Origin: Salinivibrio sharmensis | Lineage (GTDB): Bacteria > Pseudomonadota > Gammaproteobacteria > Enterobacterales > Vibrionaceae | Direction: 5' to 3' | Assembly: GCF_001995985.1 (NCBI RefSeq) | Contig: NZ_MUFC01000003.1 | Location: 62,001 to 126,000, forward strand | Length of the DNA stretch: 64,000 nt | Shown: positions 30,184 to 39,625 of the stretch, piece by piece | How the letters are laid out: each line of letters begins with the position of its first letter | Position numbering within the stretch: the stretch's first letter is position 1 | Position numbers and translations under genes: made by a program | Notes under the pieces: model-generated | The model's input: the letters and a program-made list of their open reading frames with translations, nothing else | Told to the model about the DNA's origin: nothing | The model's database searches: none

Positions 30184-30942
30184 CTACATAAAAATATAGT
30201 TTACCCCCAAGTAGCCCGAGGCGGCGGTGGATTGATCCACCATTGGGCTATCGGCAATATCATCATCCAAATTGGTGTAGCGCACACCACCCATGAGCTG
30301 AATACGCTCGGTCAGCATAAAATAACCACTGGCACCAATAAAATAATGGCCAGCCGAACCCGGCTCATAAGCGGACAATCCCGACCGTGCCGCTTCGTCT
30401 TCGCTGATCCCATACAAATGCTGATTGAGCTCATGACTGTTATAGGAGTAACCCACTTCCGGTGATACGCCCCAGCGAGGATGGTTGAACGCGTATTTCC
30501 AACTAGCCTCGCCATAGACTCCGTCTCTGTCATGCGTGACGCCTTCCCCAGCCAGCACCTGGAAACGACCTATCGGAGAATGGTACTGATAAGCTAACGC
30601 AGCAACGATGGATGTATCACGTTTATCGAGCTGGCTCAGTTGTGGGTCATCAGTGTCTGCGGGATCAAAGCGACGTGGATCATAAGTAGCAGACAAAACA
30701 AGGTTATGGGTCGAGCCTTTCGGCGCCAGTCGCGCGCCCGCAGTCAGGCCACGAAAATAAAAATGGTCGGTATCAACATTGACTGTGGGCACCACTAGCG
30801 GGTCGGTATCCGTGTCTTTATAAACCTGAGGTGAAAATGCGCCTATCACACCAGCAGAAACACGCGTTTCAGCGTAAGCACTGCTGGTGGTTAGCATGAG
30901 GGCGCAAGCGACCCAAGCCGTTTCTCTCGCTATGTTCATCAT
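30184..30942 (-). CDS. MipA/OmpV family outer-membrane protein
   Basis: Outer-membrane beta-barrel of 252 residues in the MipA (MltA-interacting)/OmpV family. Residues 1-24 are a signal peptide ending SAYA. The barrel strands alternate in the expected pattern (RGLTAGARLAP, YGEASWKYAFNHPRWGVSPEVGYSYNS, RIQLMGGVRYTNLDDDIADSP), and the chain ends YLGVNYIFM; the terminal residue is Met, with Phe at the penultimate position, rather than a terminal Phe. The order yeaD-mipA-yeaG-yeaH is conserved with E. coli, supporting homology to mipA (yeaF). E. coli MipA scaffolds MltA and PBP1B; Vibrio OmpV is osmosensitive. Which role applies here is unknown. Confidence 0.83.
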   Translation of the reverse strand: MMNIARETAWVACALMLTTSSAYAETRVSAGVIGAFSPQVYKDTDTDPLVVPTVNVDTDHFYFRGLTAGARLAPKGSTHNLVLSATYDPRRFDPADTDDPQLSQLDKRDTSIVAALAYQYHSPIGRFQVLAGEGVTHDRDGVYGEASWKYAFNHPRWGVSPEVGYSYNSHELNQHLYGISEDEAARSGLSAYEPGSAGHYFIGASGYFMLTERIQLMGGVRYTNLDDDIADSPMVDQSTAASGYLGVNYIFM

Positions 30943-31040
30943 CTATTCCCTTCTTGTTTGACGGCTGGCAACCGTCAGCCTAATCGCCCTAACTGGTAAA
31001 ACTATCACTGTTAGCATACCTCACTAGCTTGAACGCCAGC

Positions 31041-31056
31041 TGTCAATATCTTGACA
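31041..31056. promoter_or_regulatory. Palindrome in the mipA-prkA interval
   Basis: TGTCAATATCTTGACA, arms TGTCAA/TTGACA spaced by four bases, in the 276-base divergent interval. It looks like an operator for a dimeric regulator; no regulator is named. Confidence 0.4.
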
Positions 31057-31218
31057 AGACAAGTGTACGGATACGGCAACAAAAATTATCGAAAAAACAA
31101 ACAATTCTTTCACGCAAAATCGGCAAATCAGGTCTAACCTTATTACAAGGAAAGGGACTATTCAGCCAATTTTGCACCTTTTCTTTTTGAGTTATTAGAC
31201 GATTTAGGGGGCAGGACC

Positions 31219-33153
31219 ATGACTATTTTCGATCACTATCGTCAGCGTTACGAAGAAGCGAAAGACGAGGAAATGAGCCTTCAAGAATTCTTGGATCTGT
31301 GCCGAGAGGATCGCGGCGCTTATGCCAATGCGGCAGAGCGTTTGCTGATGGCCATTGGCGAGCCAGAAAAGATTGATACCTCGCTTGATCCTCGACTCAG
31401 CCGTATTTTCTCCAACCGAGTGATTTCCCGCTATAAGACCTTTGAAGACTTTTATGGCATGGAAGACTCGATTGAGCAAATCGTCTCTTATCTCAAGCAC
31501 GCTGCCCAAGGCTTGGAAGAGCGTAAACAAATTCTCTATTTACTGGGCCCGGTCGGGGGCGGTAAGTCGTCCTTGGCTGAAAAGCTGAAGAGCTTGATGC
31601 AGCAAATGCCTATCTACGTGCTGACGGCAAACGGCGAACGTAGTCCAGTGAACGATCACCCATTTTGTCTATTTGATGCCGAGGAAGACGGCCATCTACT
31701 CGAGAAAGAGTACGATATCCCCAACCGTTATATTCGCCATATTATGTCACCTTGGGCGGCGAAGCGGTTAAAAGAGTTTGGTGGCGATATTAGCCAGTTT
31801 AAAGTAGTGAAATTGCGCCCATCGATTCTCAACCAAGTCGGGGTGGCAAAAACTGAACCTGGGGATGAGAATAACCAAGACATCTCGTCACTGGTGGGTA
31901 AAGTTGATATCCGTCAGCTCGAACACTATTCACAAGACGATCCTGATGCCTACTCTTACTCCGGTGCGCTTTGTCGCGCTAACCAAGGGATGATGGAGTT
32001 TGTGGAGATGTTTAAGGCCCCTATCAAAGTGCTCCACCCACTGTTGACCGCCACCCAAGAAGGTAACTATAACGGCACCGAGGGCCTGTCAGCACTGCCG
32101 TTTGATGGCATCATTCTCGCGCACTCCAATGAGTCTGAGTGGCAATCGTTCCGCAACAACAAAAACAACGAGGCCTTCCTTGACCGTGTCTATATCGTCA
32201 AAGTGCCCTATTGCTTGCGCGTGTCGGACGAAATTCGAATCTACAATAAGCTGCTGTCTTCCAGTGAGCTACGCCACGCACCTTGTTCGCCCAGCACCTT
32301 AGATATTTTGGCGCGCTTCTCGGTGCTATCAAGATTAAAAGACCCTGAAAACTCGAGCATTTATTCAAAAATGCGCGTGTATGATGGCGAAACCTTGAAA
32401 GATACGGATCCCAAAGCGAAGTCCTACCAAGAATACCGTGATTTTGCCGGTGTTGATGAAGGCATGGACGGGCTATCAACCCGTTTCGCGTTCAAAATCT
32501 TGTCACGGGTGTTTAACTTCGACCATGCGGAAGTCGCCGCGAACCCTGTTCATCTGTTCTACGTATTAGAGCAACAGATTGAGCGAGAGCAGTTCCCGCA
32601 AGAAGTCGCTGAACGCTATCTTGAGCATCTTAAAGGCTACCTGATCCCCAAATACATCGAGTTTATCGGTAAAGAGATCCAAACCGCCTATCTCGAATCG
32701 TACTCCGAATACGGGCAAAACATTTTTGACCGTTACGTCACCTATGCTGACTTCTGGATCCAAGATCAAGAATTCCGCGATCCAGATACGGGCCAGTTGT
32801 TTGACCGTTCAGCACTCAATGCTGAATTGGAAAAAATCGAGAAACCGGCGGGCATCAGTAACCCGAAAGATTTCCGCAACGAAATCGTCAACTTTGTCCT
32901 CCGCGCGCGCGCTAATAACGAAGGCAAAAACCCAGCTTGGACCAGCTACGAGAAACTGAAAACCGTCATTGAGAAGAAAATGTTCTCCAATACCGAAGAT
33001 TTGCTTCCAGTGATTTCCTTCAATACCAAAACCTCGAGCGAAGAGCAGAAAAAACACGACGACTTTGTCGCTCGTATGATGGAAAAAGGCTATACCCGCA
33101 AGCAAGTTCGCTTGCTCGCAGAGTGGTATTTGCGCGTGCGTAAATCATCGTAG
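31219..33153 (+). CDS. yeaG: Serine protein kinase PrkA (YeaG)
   Basis: PrkA-type AAA+/kinase protein of 644 residues, involved in stationary-phase and nitrogen-stress responses in E. coli and sporulation in Bacillus. Walker A is GPVGGGKS at 110-117. The family stretches SPWAAKRLKEFGGDISQF, HNESEWQSFRNNKNNEAFLDRV and LLSSSELRHAPCSP are present, followed by the C-terminal kinase-like domain. It starts a three-gene cluster (yeaG-yeaH-ycgB) with gaps of 33 and 41 bases. The start follows a GGGGGCAGGA sequence. In E. coli yeaG is sigma-54 and RpoS controlled; no sigma-54 site was recognised here. Confidence 0.95.
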   Translation: MTIFDHYRQRYEEAKDEEMSLQEFLDLCREDRGAYANAAERLLMAIGEPEKIDTSLDPRLSRIFSNRVISRYKTFEDFYGMEDSIEQIVSYLKHAAQGLEERKQILYLLGPVGGGKSSLAEKLKSLMQQMPIYVLTANGERSPVNDHPFCLFDAEEDGHLLEKEYDIPNRYIRHIMSPWAAKRLKEFGGDISQFKVVKLRPSILNQVGVAKTEPGDENNQDISSLVGKVDIRQLEHYSQDDPDAYSYSGALCRANQGMMEFVEMFKAPIKVLHPLLTATQEGNYNGTEGLSALPFDGIILAHSNESEWQSFRNNKNNEAFLDRVYIVKVPYCLRVSDEIRIYNKLLSSSELRHAPCSPSTLDILARFSVLSRLKDPENSSIYSKMRVYDGETLKDTDPKAKSYQEYRDFAGVDEGMDGLSTRFAFKILSRVFNFDHAEVAANPVHLFYVLEQQIEREQFPQEVAERYLEHLKGYLIPKYIEFIGKEIQTAYLESYSEYGQNIFDRYVTYADFWIQDQEFRDPDTGQLFDRSALNAELEKIEKPAGISNPKDFRNEIVNFVLRARANNEGKNPAWTSYEKLKTVIEKKMFSNTEDLLPVISFNTKTSSEEQKKHDDFVARMMEKGYTRKQVRLLAEWYLRVRKSS

Positions 33154-33186
33154 CCCTCGGGCTGACGCAGATGACGGGAGAGAGAT

Positions 33187-34461
33187 ATGGCGCATTTTAT
33201 TGATCGTCGTCTCAATGGCAAAAATAAAAGCACTGTCAATCGACAGCGCTTTTTACGCCGACACAAACGGCAAATTAAAGAGTCCATTGCTGACGCCGTC
33301 AACAACCGCTCGATCACGGATGTCGAAAGTGGAGAGGATATTTCTATCCCTTCTCGCGATATTCGTGAACCGACCTTCCACCAAGGTAAAGGGGGACAGC
33401 GTGACGCTGTCCACCCAGGTAACGACCAATTCAGCCCCGGTGACCGTATTGCTCGCCCACCTGGCGGCGAGGGAGGTGGCGGAGCCGGAGAAGGACAAGC
33501 CAGTCCTGATGGCGAAGGCCAAGATGAATTCGTCTTTCAAATATCAAAAGACGAGTATTTGGATCTCTTGTTCGAAGATCTTGAGCTTCCGAACCTGAAG
33601 AAAAACCAAATGAATAAAATGGTGGAGTACAAAACGCATCGCGCAGGATATACCTCAAATGGGGTGCCCTCGAACATTGCCATTGTACGTTCACTGCAAA
33701 ACTCACTGGCACGACGCACAGCAATGTCAGCCGGCAAACGCCGAGAACTGGCAGAGCTTGAAGAAGCGCTTGATCGCGTGCGCGAGGCCGAGCCTGCACA
33801 ACCGCTTGAAGTGAAACGACTCGAAGAAGAAATCACGGTATTGAAGCGCAAAATCGCCGCGGTTCCGTTCATCGATACCTTTGACTTACGGTATAAAAAC
33901 TACGAAAAGCGGCCACAGCCAAGTAGCCAAGCCGTGATGTTTTGCTTGATGGATGTGTCTGGTTCGATGGACCAAGCGACTAAAGATATCGCCAAACGGT
34001 TTTATATCCTGCTTTATCTTTTCCTTACACGCACTTATAAAAACGTGGAAGTAGTCTTTATTCGCCATCACACGCAGGCGAAAGAAGTCGATGAGCACGA
34101 GTTTTTTTACTCACAAGAGACGGGCGGCACGATTGTATCCAGCGCTCTGCGCCTAATGGATGAAATCATCAAAGATAGGTATGACCCGACAGAATGGAAC
34201 GTCTATGCGGCACAAGCCTCGGATGGCGACAATTGGGCCGATGACTCACCCGGTTGCCGAGAGCTACTGCAAAACACTCTGTTGCCGGTCAGCCGCTATT
34301 ACGCCTATATCGAAATCACCCGCCGCGCGCATCAAACACTGTGGCGTGAATATGAGGCGTTGGCGCAAAGCCATGACAACTTTGCAATGCAAAACATTCG
34401 CTCAGCGGAGGAAATTTTCCCCGTGTTTCGCGAATTGTTTAAGCGTCAGGTCGAAGCCTGA
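33187..34461 (+). CDS. yeaH: DUF444 family protein YeaH
   Basis: Conserved partner of PrkA, 424 residues, DUF444/UPF0229. The N-terminus is very basic ([25 protein letters not shown]), and residues about 85-112 form a Gly-rich linker ([20 protein letters not shown]). A von Willebrand A-like domain begins near 248 with the MIDAS motif DVSGS at 256-260. A GGGAGA lies just upstream of the start. The function is unknown, but yeaG-yeaH cotranscription is widespread, implying a shared stress pathway. Confidence 0.93.
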   Translation: MAHFIDRRLNGKNKSTVNRQRFLRRHKRQIKESIADAVNNRSITDVESGEDISIPSRDIREPTFHQGKGGQRDAVHPGNDQFSPGDRIARPPGGEGGGGAGEGQASPDGEGQDEFVFQISKDEYLDLLFEDLELPNLKKNQMNKMVEYKTHRAGYTSNGVPSNIAIVRSLQNSLARRTAMSAGKRRELAELEEALDRVREAEPAQPLEVKRLEEEITVLKRKIAAVPFIDTFDLRYKNYEKRPQPSSQAVMFCLMDVSGSMDQATKDIAKRFYILLYLFLTRTYKNVEVVFIRHHTQAKEVDEHEFFYSQETGGTIVSSALRLMDEIIKDRYDPTEWNVYAAQASDGDNWADDSPGCRELLQNTLLPVSRYYAYIEITRRAHQTLWREYEALAQSHDNFAMQNIRSAEEIFPVFRELFKRQVEA

Positions 34462-34502
34462 CGCCATACCGGCATAGACGTATTTTATCAGGGAGACATG
34501 GT

Positions 34503-36050
34503 ATGGCTGTCACCAAAGGTAAACGTAACACTCCACTTCATGATGGACCCGATTGGACCTTTGACCTGCTCGAGCAGTATCACAAGGAAATCAAACGAGT
34601 CGCAGAACACTACAAGCTGGATACTTATCCAAACCAAATCGAAATCATTGCCGCCGAGCAAATGATGGATGCTTACTCAAGCGTCGGGATGCCCATCAAT
34701 TACAATCATTGGTCGTTTGGTAAAAAGTTTATCGAGACCGAACGCAACTACAAACACGGGTACATGGGGCTCGCTTACGAGATAGTGATTAACTCCAATC
34801 CGTGTATTTCTTATTTGATGGAAGAAAACACCATCACCATGCAAGCGCTGGTGATGGCACATGCCTGTTATGGCCACAATTCCTTTTTCAAAGGCAATTA
34901 CCTGTTTCAAACTTGGACAGACGCAGGCTCCATTATTGATTACCTGCTGTTTGCAAAAAATTACATCAGTGAATGTGAAGAAAAGTACGGCCTGGCAGAA
35001 GTAGAAAACCTGATCGACTCCTGCCATGCGCTGATGAACTATGGGGTCGATCGCTATAAGCGGCCGCAAAAGATCTCTCTTGCTGAAGAAAAAGCACGTC
35101 AAAAGGCCCGAGAGGACTACCTGCAGACGCAAGTCAATGAACTCTGGCGTACCATTCCGGGCGGTAAAAAAGAGCAAGAACAAGAGAAGCGTCGCTTCCC
35201 TGCCGAGCCACAAGAGAATCTTTTGTACTTTTTTGAAAAGCACTCTCCACTGCTTGAGCCATGGCAGCGAGAAATCGTGCGGATAGTGCGTAAGGTCAGC
35301 CAATATTTTTATCCGCAAAAGCAAACCCAGGTCATGAATGAGGGTTGGGCGACATTTTGGCACTACACCATACTCAATCATCTGTATGACGAGGGTTTGG
35401 TAACTGACAGCTTCATTATGGAGTTTTTACATAGCCACACCAATGTGGTGGCACAACCGCCTTACAACAGCCAGTTCTATTCCGGCATTAACCCATACGC
35501 GCTCGGGTTTGCCATGTTTCAGGACATTCGCCGAATGTGTGAAAACCCCACGGAAGAAGACAAATACTGGTTCCCTGATATCGCGGGAAAAGACTGGTTA
35601 GAAACCGTGCATTTTGCCATGGCAAACTTTAAAGATGAGAGCTTTATCAGCCAGTTTCTATCGCCCAAAGTGATGCGAGATATGAAGTTTTTCGCCGTCA
35701 ATGACGATGACCGACAAAGCTATATTGAAGTGACCAGTATTCACAACGAGCAAGGGTACCGCCAGTTACGTGAAGATCTCTCTGCGCAGTACAATCTCAG
35801 TAATCGTGAGCCGAACATTCAAGTGTTTGATGTCGATTTACGCGGTAATCGTTCACTCACGCTTCGCTACGTCCCTCATAACCGGATCCCGCTCGCCAAA
35901 TCTTATGAAGAGGTACTCAAGCACGTCCACCGACTATGGGGGTTTGAAGTGATCCTTGAAGAGGAAACAAGCGAAGGGAGAGGAAAAATACTGAGCAGCT
36001 GCCCCAAACGGCCGCAGTTTGACCCTGACATGCTAATGGGCAGTCACTAA
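34503..36050 (+). CDS. ycgB: SpoVR family protein YcgB
   Basis: SpoVR-like protein of 515 residues. Landmarks are GPDWTFDLLEQYHKEIKR near the N-terminus, the histidine-rich MPINYNHWSFGKKF and MAHACYGHNSFFKGNYLF, and MNEGWATFWHYTILNHLYDEG in the middle. In Bacillus the homologue is needed for spore cortex formation; in non-sporulating bacteria the family goes with PrkA and YeaH and the biochemical activity is unknown. E. coli ycgB is separate from yeaGH, whereas here all three are contiguous, strengthening the functional link. GGGAGAC lies upstream. A terminator follows at 36072-36106. Confidence 0.93.
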   Translation: MAVTKGKRNTPLHDGPDWTFDLLEQYHKEIKRVAEHYKLDTYPNQIEIIAAEQMMDAYSSVGMPINYNHWSFGKKFIETERNYKHGYMGLAYEIVINSNPCISYLMEENTITMQALVMAHACYGHNSFFKGNYLFQTWTDAGSIIDYLLFAKNYISECEEKYGLAEVENLIDSCHALMNYGVDRYKRPQKISLAEEKARQKAREDYLQTQVNELWRTIPGGKKEQEQEKRRFPAEPQENLLYFFEKHSPLLEPWQREIVRIVRKVSQYFYPQKQTQVMNEGWATFWHYTILNHLYDEGLVTDSFIMEFLHSHTNVVAQPPYNSQFYSGINPYALGFAMFQDIRRMCENPTEEDKYWFPDIAGKDWLETVHFAMANFKDESFISQFLSPKVMRDMKFFAVNDDDRQSYIEVTSIHNEQGYRQLREDLSAQYNLSNREPNIQVFDVDLRGNRSLTLRYVPHNRIPLAKSYEEVLKHVHRLWGFEVILEEETSEGRGKILSSCPKRPQFDPDMLMGSH

Positions 36051-36071
36051 GACACTACTGTGAACCAAACA

Positions 36072-36106
36072 AAAAGCCGCCATGAATCCTATTCACGGCG
36101 GCTTTT
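36072..36106. terminator. Bidirectional terminator between ycgB and fadR
   Basis: Long hairpin: AAAAGCCGCC / GGCGGCTTTT continues past one mismatch into TGAAT / ATTCA with a CCT loop. It serves convergent genes. Confidence 0.92.
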
Positions 36107-36128
36107 CACGTTTTGAGTATCGAGCGCG

Positions 36129-36980
36129 TTAAGCTTCTTCTTCGGCCATGTGCGCGGCAATCGTTTCACGATTACTAAACCACAATCCGCCACATTCGCG
36201 ACCGTATTGTTTCACCCGATCGCCAATCATGGGGTGCTGGTTATTGGCCACCATCTCCCGTAAATCACTGTAGAAACTCAATGCGTTCTCACAGGCACGG
36301 CGATCCATAAAGTAATATCCGCCCACACGCGAATAAATCTGACGCATGCCATTAATGGTTAACACATACACCTTGTTGCCAGAAAAGTGCGCCATGCCTT
36401 GGAACAAACGATAGTCAAAGTGATTAAACGCGCGCCCCATACATATGCGCTCACACAAGGCGGGATCTTGCTTACCGTATTTGTCCTGGATCTTTTTAAC
36501 GTCTTTTAAAACTTCACTTTGTTCATCAATAAGCTCCAAGAACTGCTCAAAGCTCTCGCATTCGAGCACTTGCTCACAGCGCTTGATCACATAATCGATA
36601 AGGTTCAAGCAGTCGTCGGGGCGGTTTTTCGCCGCATAACGCATGTACACGCCGCTGATATCGGTGCGCGCCGCAAGTAAGTCCTCAAGTACGCCATGGA
36701 CATCTTGCCCCTCTAGGGTGACCAGGGTATCAAGAATACTCAGCCCCGACGTACGCATATAATCATTCACGCGTGTGGGTTTGCCATGTTGAATGGTTAA
36801 CCAGCCATCACGCGCCAAGCGTTGCAACACTTCACGTAAGGTGGTGCGAGTGACCCCAATCAGTTCAGACAGTTCACGCTCTGCAGGTAAAATGGAGCCT
36901 TTAGGAAAGTGATTATTCCAAATACTTTCAATTATATATTTTTCAGCAAATGTTGCTGGGCTATCCGCCTTTATAACCAT
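36129..36980 (-). CDS. fadR: Fatty acid metabolism regulator FadR
   Basis: GntR-family regulator that represses fatty-acid degradation genes and activates unsaturated fatty-acid synthesis, released by long-chain acyl-CoA. The N-terminal winged helix runs about 8-72 (LPAERELSELIGVTRTTLREVLQRLARDGWL, with TIQHGKPTRVND as the wing). At 283 residues it is longer than E. coli FadR (239); the extra segment, about 138-177 (VLECESFEQFLELIDEQ to KYGKQDPALCE), corresponds to the insertion described in Vibrio cholerae FadR that forms a second ligand site. fadR is divergent from nhaB, as in E. coli. A perfect target site is on the fadH promoter at 22.4 kb. Confidence 0.96.
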   Translation of the reverse strand: MVIKADSPATFAEKYIIESIWNNHFPKGSILPAERELSELIGVTRTTLREVLQRLARDGWLTIQHGKPTRVNDYMRTSGLSILDTLVTLEGQDVHGVLEDLLAARTDISGVYMRYAAKNRPDDCLNLIDYVIKRCEQVLECESFEQFLELIDEQSEVLKDVKKIQDKYGKQDPALCERICMGRAFNHFDYRLFQGMAHFSGNKVYVLTINGMRQIYSRVGGYYFMDRRACENALSFYSDLREMVANNQHPMIGDRVKQYGRECGGLWFSNRETIAAHMAEEEA

Positions 36981-37377
36981 TGAATCTAAATTCCAATTTG
37001 CTTCTTGCTCTGATTAATAACTCATCATACCACCAGACGCCACCAGCAGAAACCGCTGAGTGAGATCACCGGATATCGCGTGACATCTGCTATCTTTTTG
37101 TACCAGATCAATGAAAAACTGGGCATAAATCGCAAAACTAACCCATACAAGATGTAACAAAATATGTCTGAGGCAAACTAGCGCACACTTATGCGTGACA
37201 AGGCTATCCATCCACGCGTTATGGTTACACGACGCGTCCTGATAAGCCTTGATCACTGATATCTGTCACCCTCTTACTGTGCCCATGCACTCGGTCGCCC
37301 ATTGTGCGTTTGTGTCGGTGCACGTTACTCGCCCATCCGCGCGCTAGGTAGGCATAGATAACAATGAGACTTTCACT
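36981..37377. other. Divergent fadR-nhaB interval
   Basis: Nearly 400 bases with no plausible gene. It must hold both promoters. Three copies of GCCCAT occur near nhaB (37281, 37297 and 37331) with irregular spacing. No FadR palindrome, riboswitch core or terminator hairpin was recognised. Confidence 0.4.
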
Positions 37378-38970
37378 ATGGCGAAGACCATGACACTCAG
37401 CACTGCGTTTCTTAAAAACTTTCTCGGCAAAGCGCCTGATTGGTATAAATTAGCCATTGTCGGCTTTTTAATTCTCAACCCTGTCATTTTCGCGATCGAC
37501 CCTTTTATCGCTGGCTGGCTACTGGTGGTCGAGTTTATTTTCACCCTCGCGATGGCCTTGAAATGCTATCCGCTGCAACCCGGTGGCTTGTTGGCGATCG
37601 AAGCGGTGGCAATCGGGATGACCAGTCCTGCGCAGGTCAAACATGAGCTGGTTGCCAACGTTGAAGTCCTACTGCTGCTGGTCTTTATGGTGGCGGGGAT
37701 TTACTTTATGAAGCAGCTTCTGCTGTTTATTTTCACCAAAATCCTGTTGGGCATCCGCTCCAAAATTGCCTTGTCATTGGCCTTTTGTGGCGCGGCGGCG
37801 GCACTCTCTGCCTTTTTGGACGCCTTGACCGTGATTGCCGTGGTGATCAGTGTCGCCGTGGGCTTTTATTCGATTTACCACCGTGTGGCATCGGGCAAAG
37901 AATTTGGCGCTAACCATGATCATACCTCGGATGAAAGCTTAAGCGACGAGCTTAGCCGCAACGATTTAGAAAACTATCGAGCGTTTTTGCGCAGCCTACT
38001 AATGCATGCTGGCGTAGGCACCGCCCTCGGGGGCGTGATGACCATGGTTGGCGAACCACAAAACTTGATCATTGCCGATCAAGCCAGCTGGCATTTCGGT
38101 GAATTTATTCTCCGTATGGCTCCCGTCACACTGCCGGTATTCGTCGCCGGCTTACTGACCTGCGCTCTGGTCGAAAAGTTTGCTTGGTTCGGTTATGGCG
38201 CACATCTGCCTCAAAATGTATTAAAAATCTTGGTGGAGTACGATAAAGCACAGCGGGCAAAACGTACGCCGCAGGATATCGCCAAGTTGGTGGTACAAGC
38301 ACTGATTGCGGTGTGGCTGATCACCGCATTGGCTTTACATTTGGCCGCCGTCGGCTTAATTGGCTTAAGTATCATTATCCTTGCCACCGCGTTTACGGGC
38401 GTCGTCGATGAGCACCATATCGGCAAAGCCTTCGAGGAAGCGCTTCCGTTCACCGCGCTATTAGCGGTCTTTTTCTCTGTGGTGGCGGTGATCATTGACC
38501 AACACTTGTTTGCGCCTGTCATCGATATGGTGCTATCGCTGGAAGGCCACCTGCAACTGACCATGTTTTATATCGCCAATGGCCTGCTTTCTATGGTGTC
38601 AGACAATGTATTTGTCGGCACCGTATATATCAACGAGGTAAAAACCGCCCTACTCAATGGCGTCATTAGCCGCGAGCAATTTGATATGTTAGCCGTGGCA
38701 ATCAATACAGGGACTAACTTGCCCTCAGTGGCCACGCCCAACGGCCAAGCCGCTTTCTTATTCTTGCTGACCTCTACGCTGGCGCCACTACTGCGTCTTT
38801 CATACGGTCGCATGGTGTACATGGCGTTGCCATATACCATTGTGATGGGCGTATTGGGTGTGATTGGCATTGAGTTTTTCTTGGTGCCTGCCACCGAATG
38901 GATGCTGCACCAAGGTTGGATTTCCGAGACCATACATATGACTCAGCAAGCAATACCTAGCGCTCACTAA
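37378..38970 (+). CDS. nhaB: Na+/H+ antiporter NhaB
   Basis: Electrogenic inner-membrane antiporter (3 H+ for 2 Na+ in E. coli), 530 residues with about 12 membrane segments. Highly conserved NhaB stretches are [20 protein letters not shown] near 58-77, [60 protein letters not shown], and [15 protein letters not shown] near 221-235. Two in-frame ATG codons (37378 and 37390) are possible; neither has a strong ribosome-binding site, and [11 protein letters not shown] from 37390 looks more like the homologue start. nhaB next to fadR and dsbB matches other gamma-proteobacteria. The terminator at 39015-39044 lies between nhaB and dsbB. Confidence 0.95.
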   Translation: MAKTMTLSTAFLKNFLGKAPDWYKLAIVGFLILNPVIFAIDPFIAGWLLVVEFIFTLAMALKCYPLQPGGLLAIEAVAIGMTSPAQVKHELVANVEVLLLLVFMVAGIYFMKQLLLFIFTKILLGIRSKIALSLAFCGAAAALSAFLDALTVIAVVISVAVGFYSIYHRVASGKEFGANHDHTSDESLSDELSRNDLENYRAFLRSLLMHAGVGTALGGVMTMVGEPQNLIIADQASWHFGEFILRMAPVTLPVFVAGLLTCALVEKFAWFGYGAHLPQNVLKILVEYDKAQRAKRTPQDIAKLVVQALIAVWLITALALHLAAVGLIGLSIIILATAFTGVVDEHHIGKAFEEALPFTALLAVFFSVVAVIIDQHLFAPVIDMVLSLEGHLQLTMFYIANGLLSMVSDNVFVGTVYINEVKTALLNGVISREQFDMLAVAINTGTNLPSVATPNGQAAFLFLLTSTLAPLLRLSYGRMVYMALPYTIVMGVLGVIGIEFFLVPATEWMLHQGWISETIHMTQQAIPSAH

Positions 38971-38983
38971 CACACTTCTACCA

Positions 38984-39012
38984 TTGACCTTAGTCTCAAC
39001 AAACGATTGAAT
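38984..39012 (+). promoter_or_regulatory. Candidate dsbB promoter overlapping the nhaB terminator
   Basis: TTGACC (38984-38989) and TTGAAT (39007-39012), 17 bases apart. The start would fall about 39019, inside the first arm of the terminator, so RNA from this promoter could not form the full hairpin. Confidence 0.4.
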
Positions 39013-39014
39013 AG

Positions 39015-39044
39015 CAAGGCTCTAAATATAGAGCCTTGTTTTTT
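39015..39044 (+). terminator. Terminator between nhaB and dsbB
   Basis: Perfect 10-bp stem CAAGGCTCTA / TAGAGCCTTG with an AATA loop, then TTTTTT. It ends three bases before the AGGAG of dsbB. Confidence 0.92.
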
Positions 39045-39058
39045 ATCAGGAGTGAGTT

Positions 39059-39598
39059 ATGTGGCGCGCCTTAAACCAGTTTTCTCGCAGCCGAGCGTCC
39101 TGGCTGTTGTTGCTTCTATGTGTTGTCGGGTTAGAAGCCACAGCACTTTATTTTCAACACCATCAAGGGCTTGCACCTTGTGTAATGTGTATTTATGAAC
39201 GCGTCGCGTTATTGGGTATCGGTGTCGCCGCTTTACTTGGATTGATCGCGCCCAACGACCCTTTTTGGCGTACTCTCGGCTTAATTGGCTTTGGCGTCAC
39301 AGCCGGGTGGGCGCTAAAGCTCTCGTTAGAGCACGTAAGTTATCAATTTCCTGATCCGAACCAGTTGTTCGGTGCCACCTGCGATGTGGCGGTGAACTTC
39401 CCTTCTTGGGCGCCACTCAACCAATGGCTGCCATCCGTCTTTGAAGCCTACGGTGATTGCAGCAAAGTGATGTGGCAGTGGCTGGGATGGTCAATGCCAC
39501 AATGGCTAGTGGGGATCTTTACCGCGATGTTGTTTGTCTGGGCGTTAGTGGTCATTGCCCAATTTATTGGCCGCCCCCCACGCCGCATTTTTTCGTAA
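39059..39598 (+). CDS. dsbB: Disulfide bond formation protein B
   Basis: Inner-membrane quinone reductase that reoxidises DsbA. The 179-residue protein has four membrane helices and both periplasmic cysteine pairs: Cys41-Val-Met-Cys44 in the first loop and Cys108/Cys134 in the second. AGGAG precedes the ATG by six bases. A strong terminator immediately upstream implies that expression does not simply continue from nhaB. A short hairpin after the gene lies within the end of the convergent nudG-like gene. Confidence 0.96.
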   Translation: MWRALNQFSRSRASWLLLLLCVVGLEATALYFQHHQGLAPCVMCIYERVALLGIGVAALLGLIAPNDPFWRTLGLIGFGVTAGWALKLSLEHVSYQFPDPNQLFGATCDVAVNFPSWAPLNQWLPSVFEAYGDCSKVMWQWLGWSMPQWLVGIFTAMLFVWALVVIAQFIGRPPRRIFS

Positions 39599-39625
39599 CG
39601 ACGCTACATCATAGCGTCGGCTTTA
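39599..39625 (+). terminator. Candidate terminator of dsbB within the nudG end
   Basis: Perfect stem CGACGCTA / TAGCGTCG (39599-39606 and 39612-39619) with a 5-base loop, followed by GCTTTAT. The left arm includes the stop codon of the convergent gene. Confidence 0.5.

Noticed and set aside
31130-31218. Sigma-54 promoter ahead of prkA
   Set aside because: A TTTTGCA resembles a -12 element, but no GG is found at the required spacing upstream.
34677-35381. 234-codon antisense ORF within ycgB
   Set aside because: Antisense to a well-conserved SpoVR protein, with no independent start signal or domain.
37281-37336. Three GCCCAT hexamers ahead of nhaB
   Set aside because: Irregular spacing and low complexity; likely chance without conservation evidence.
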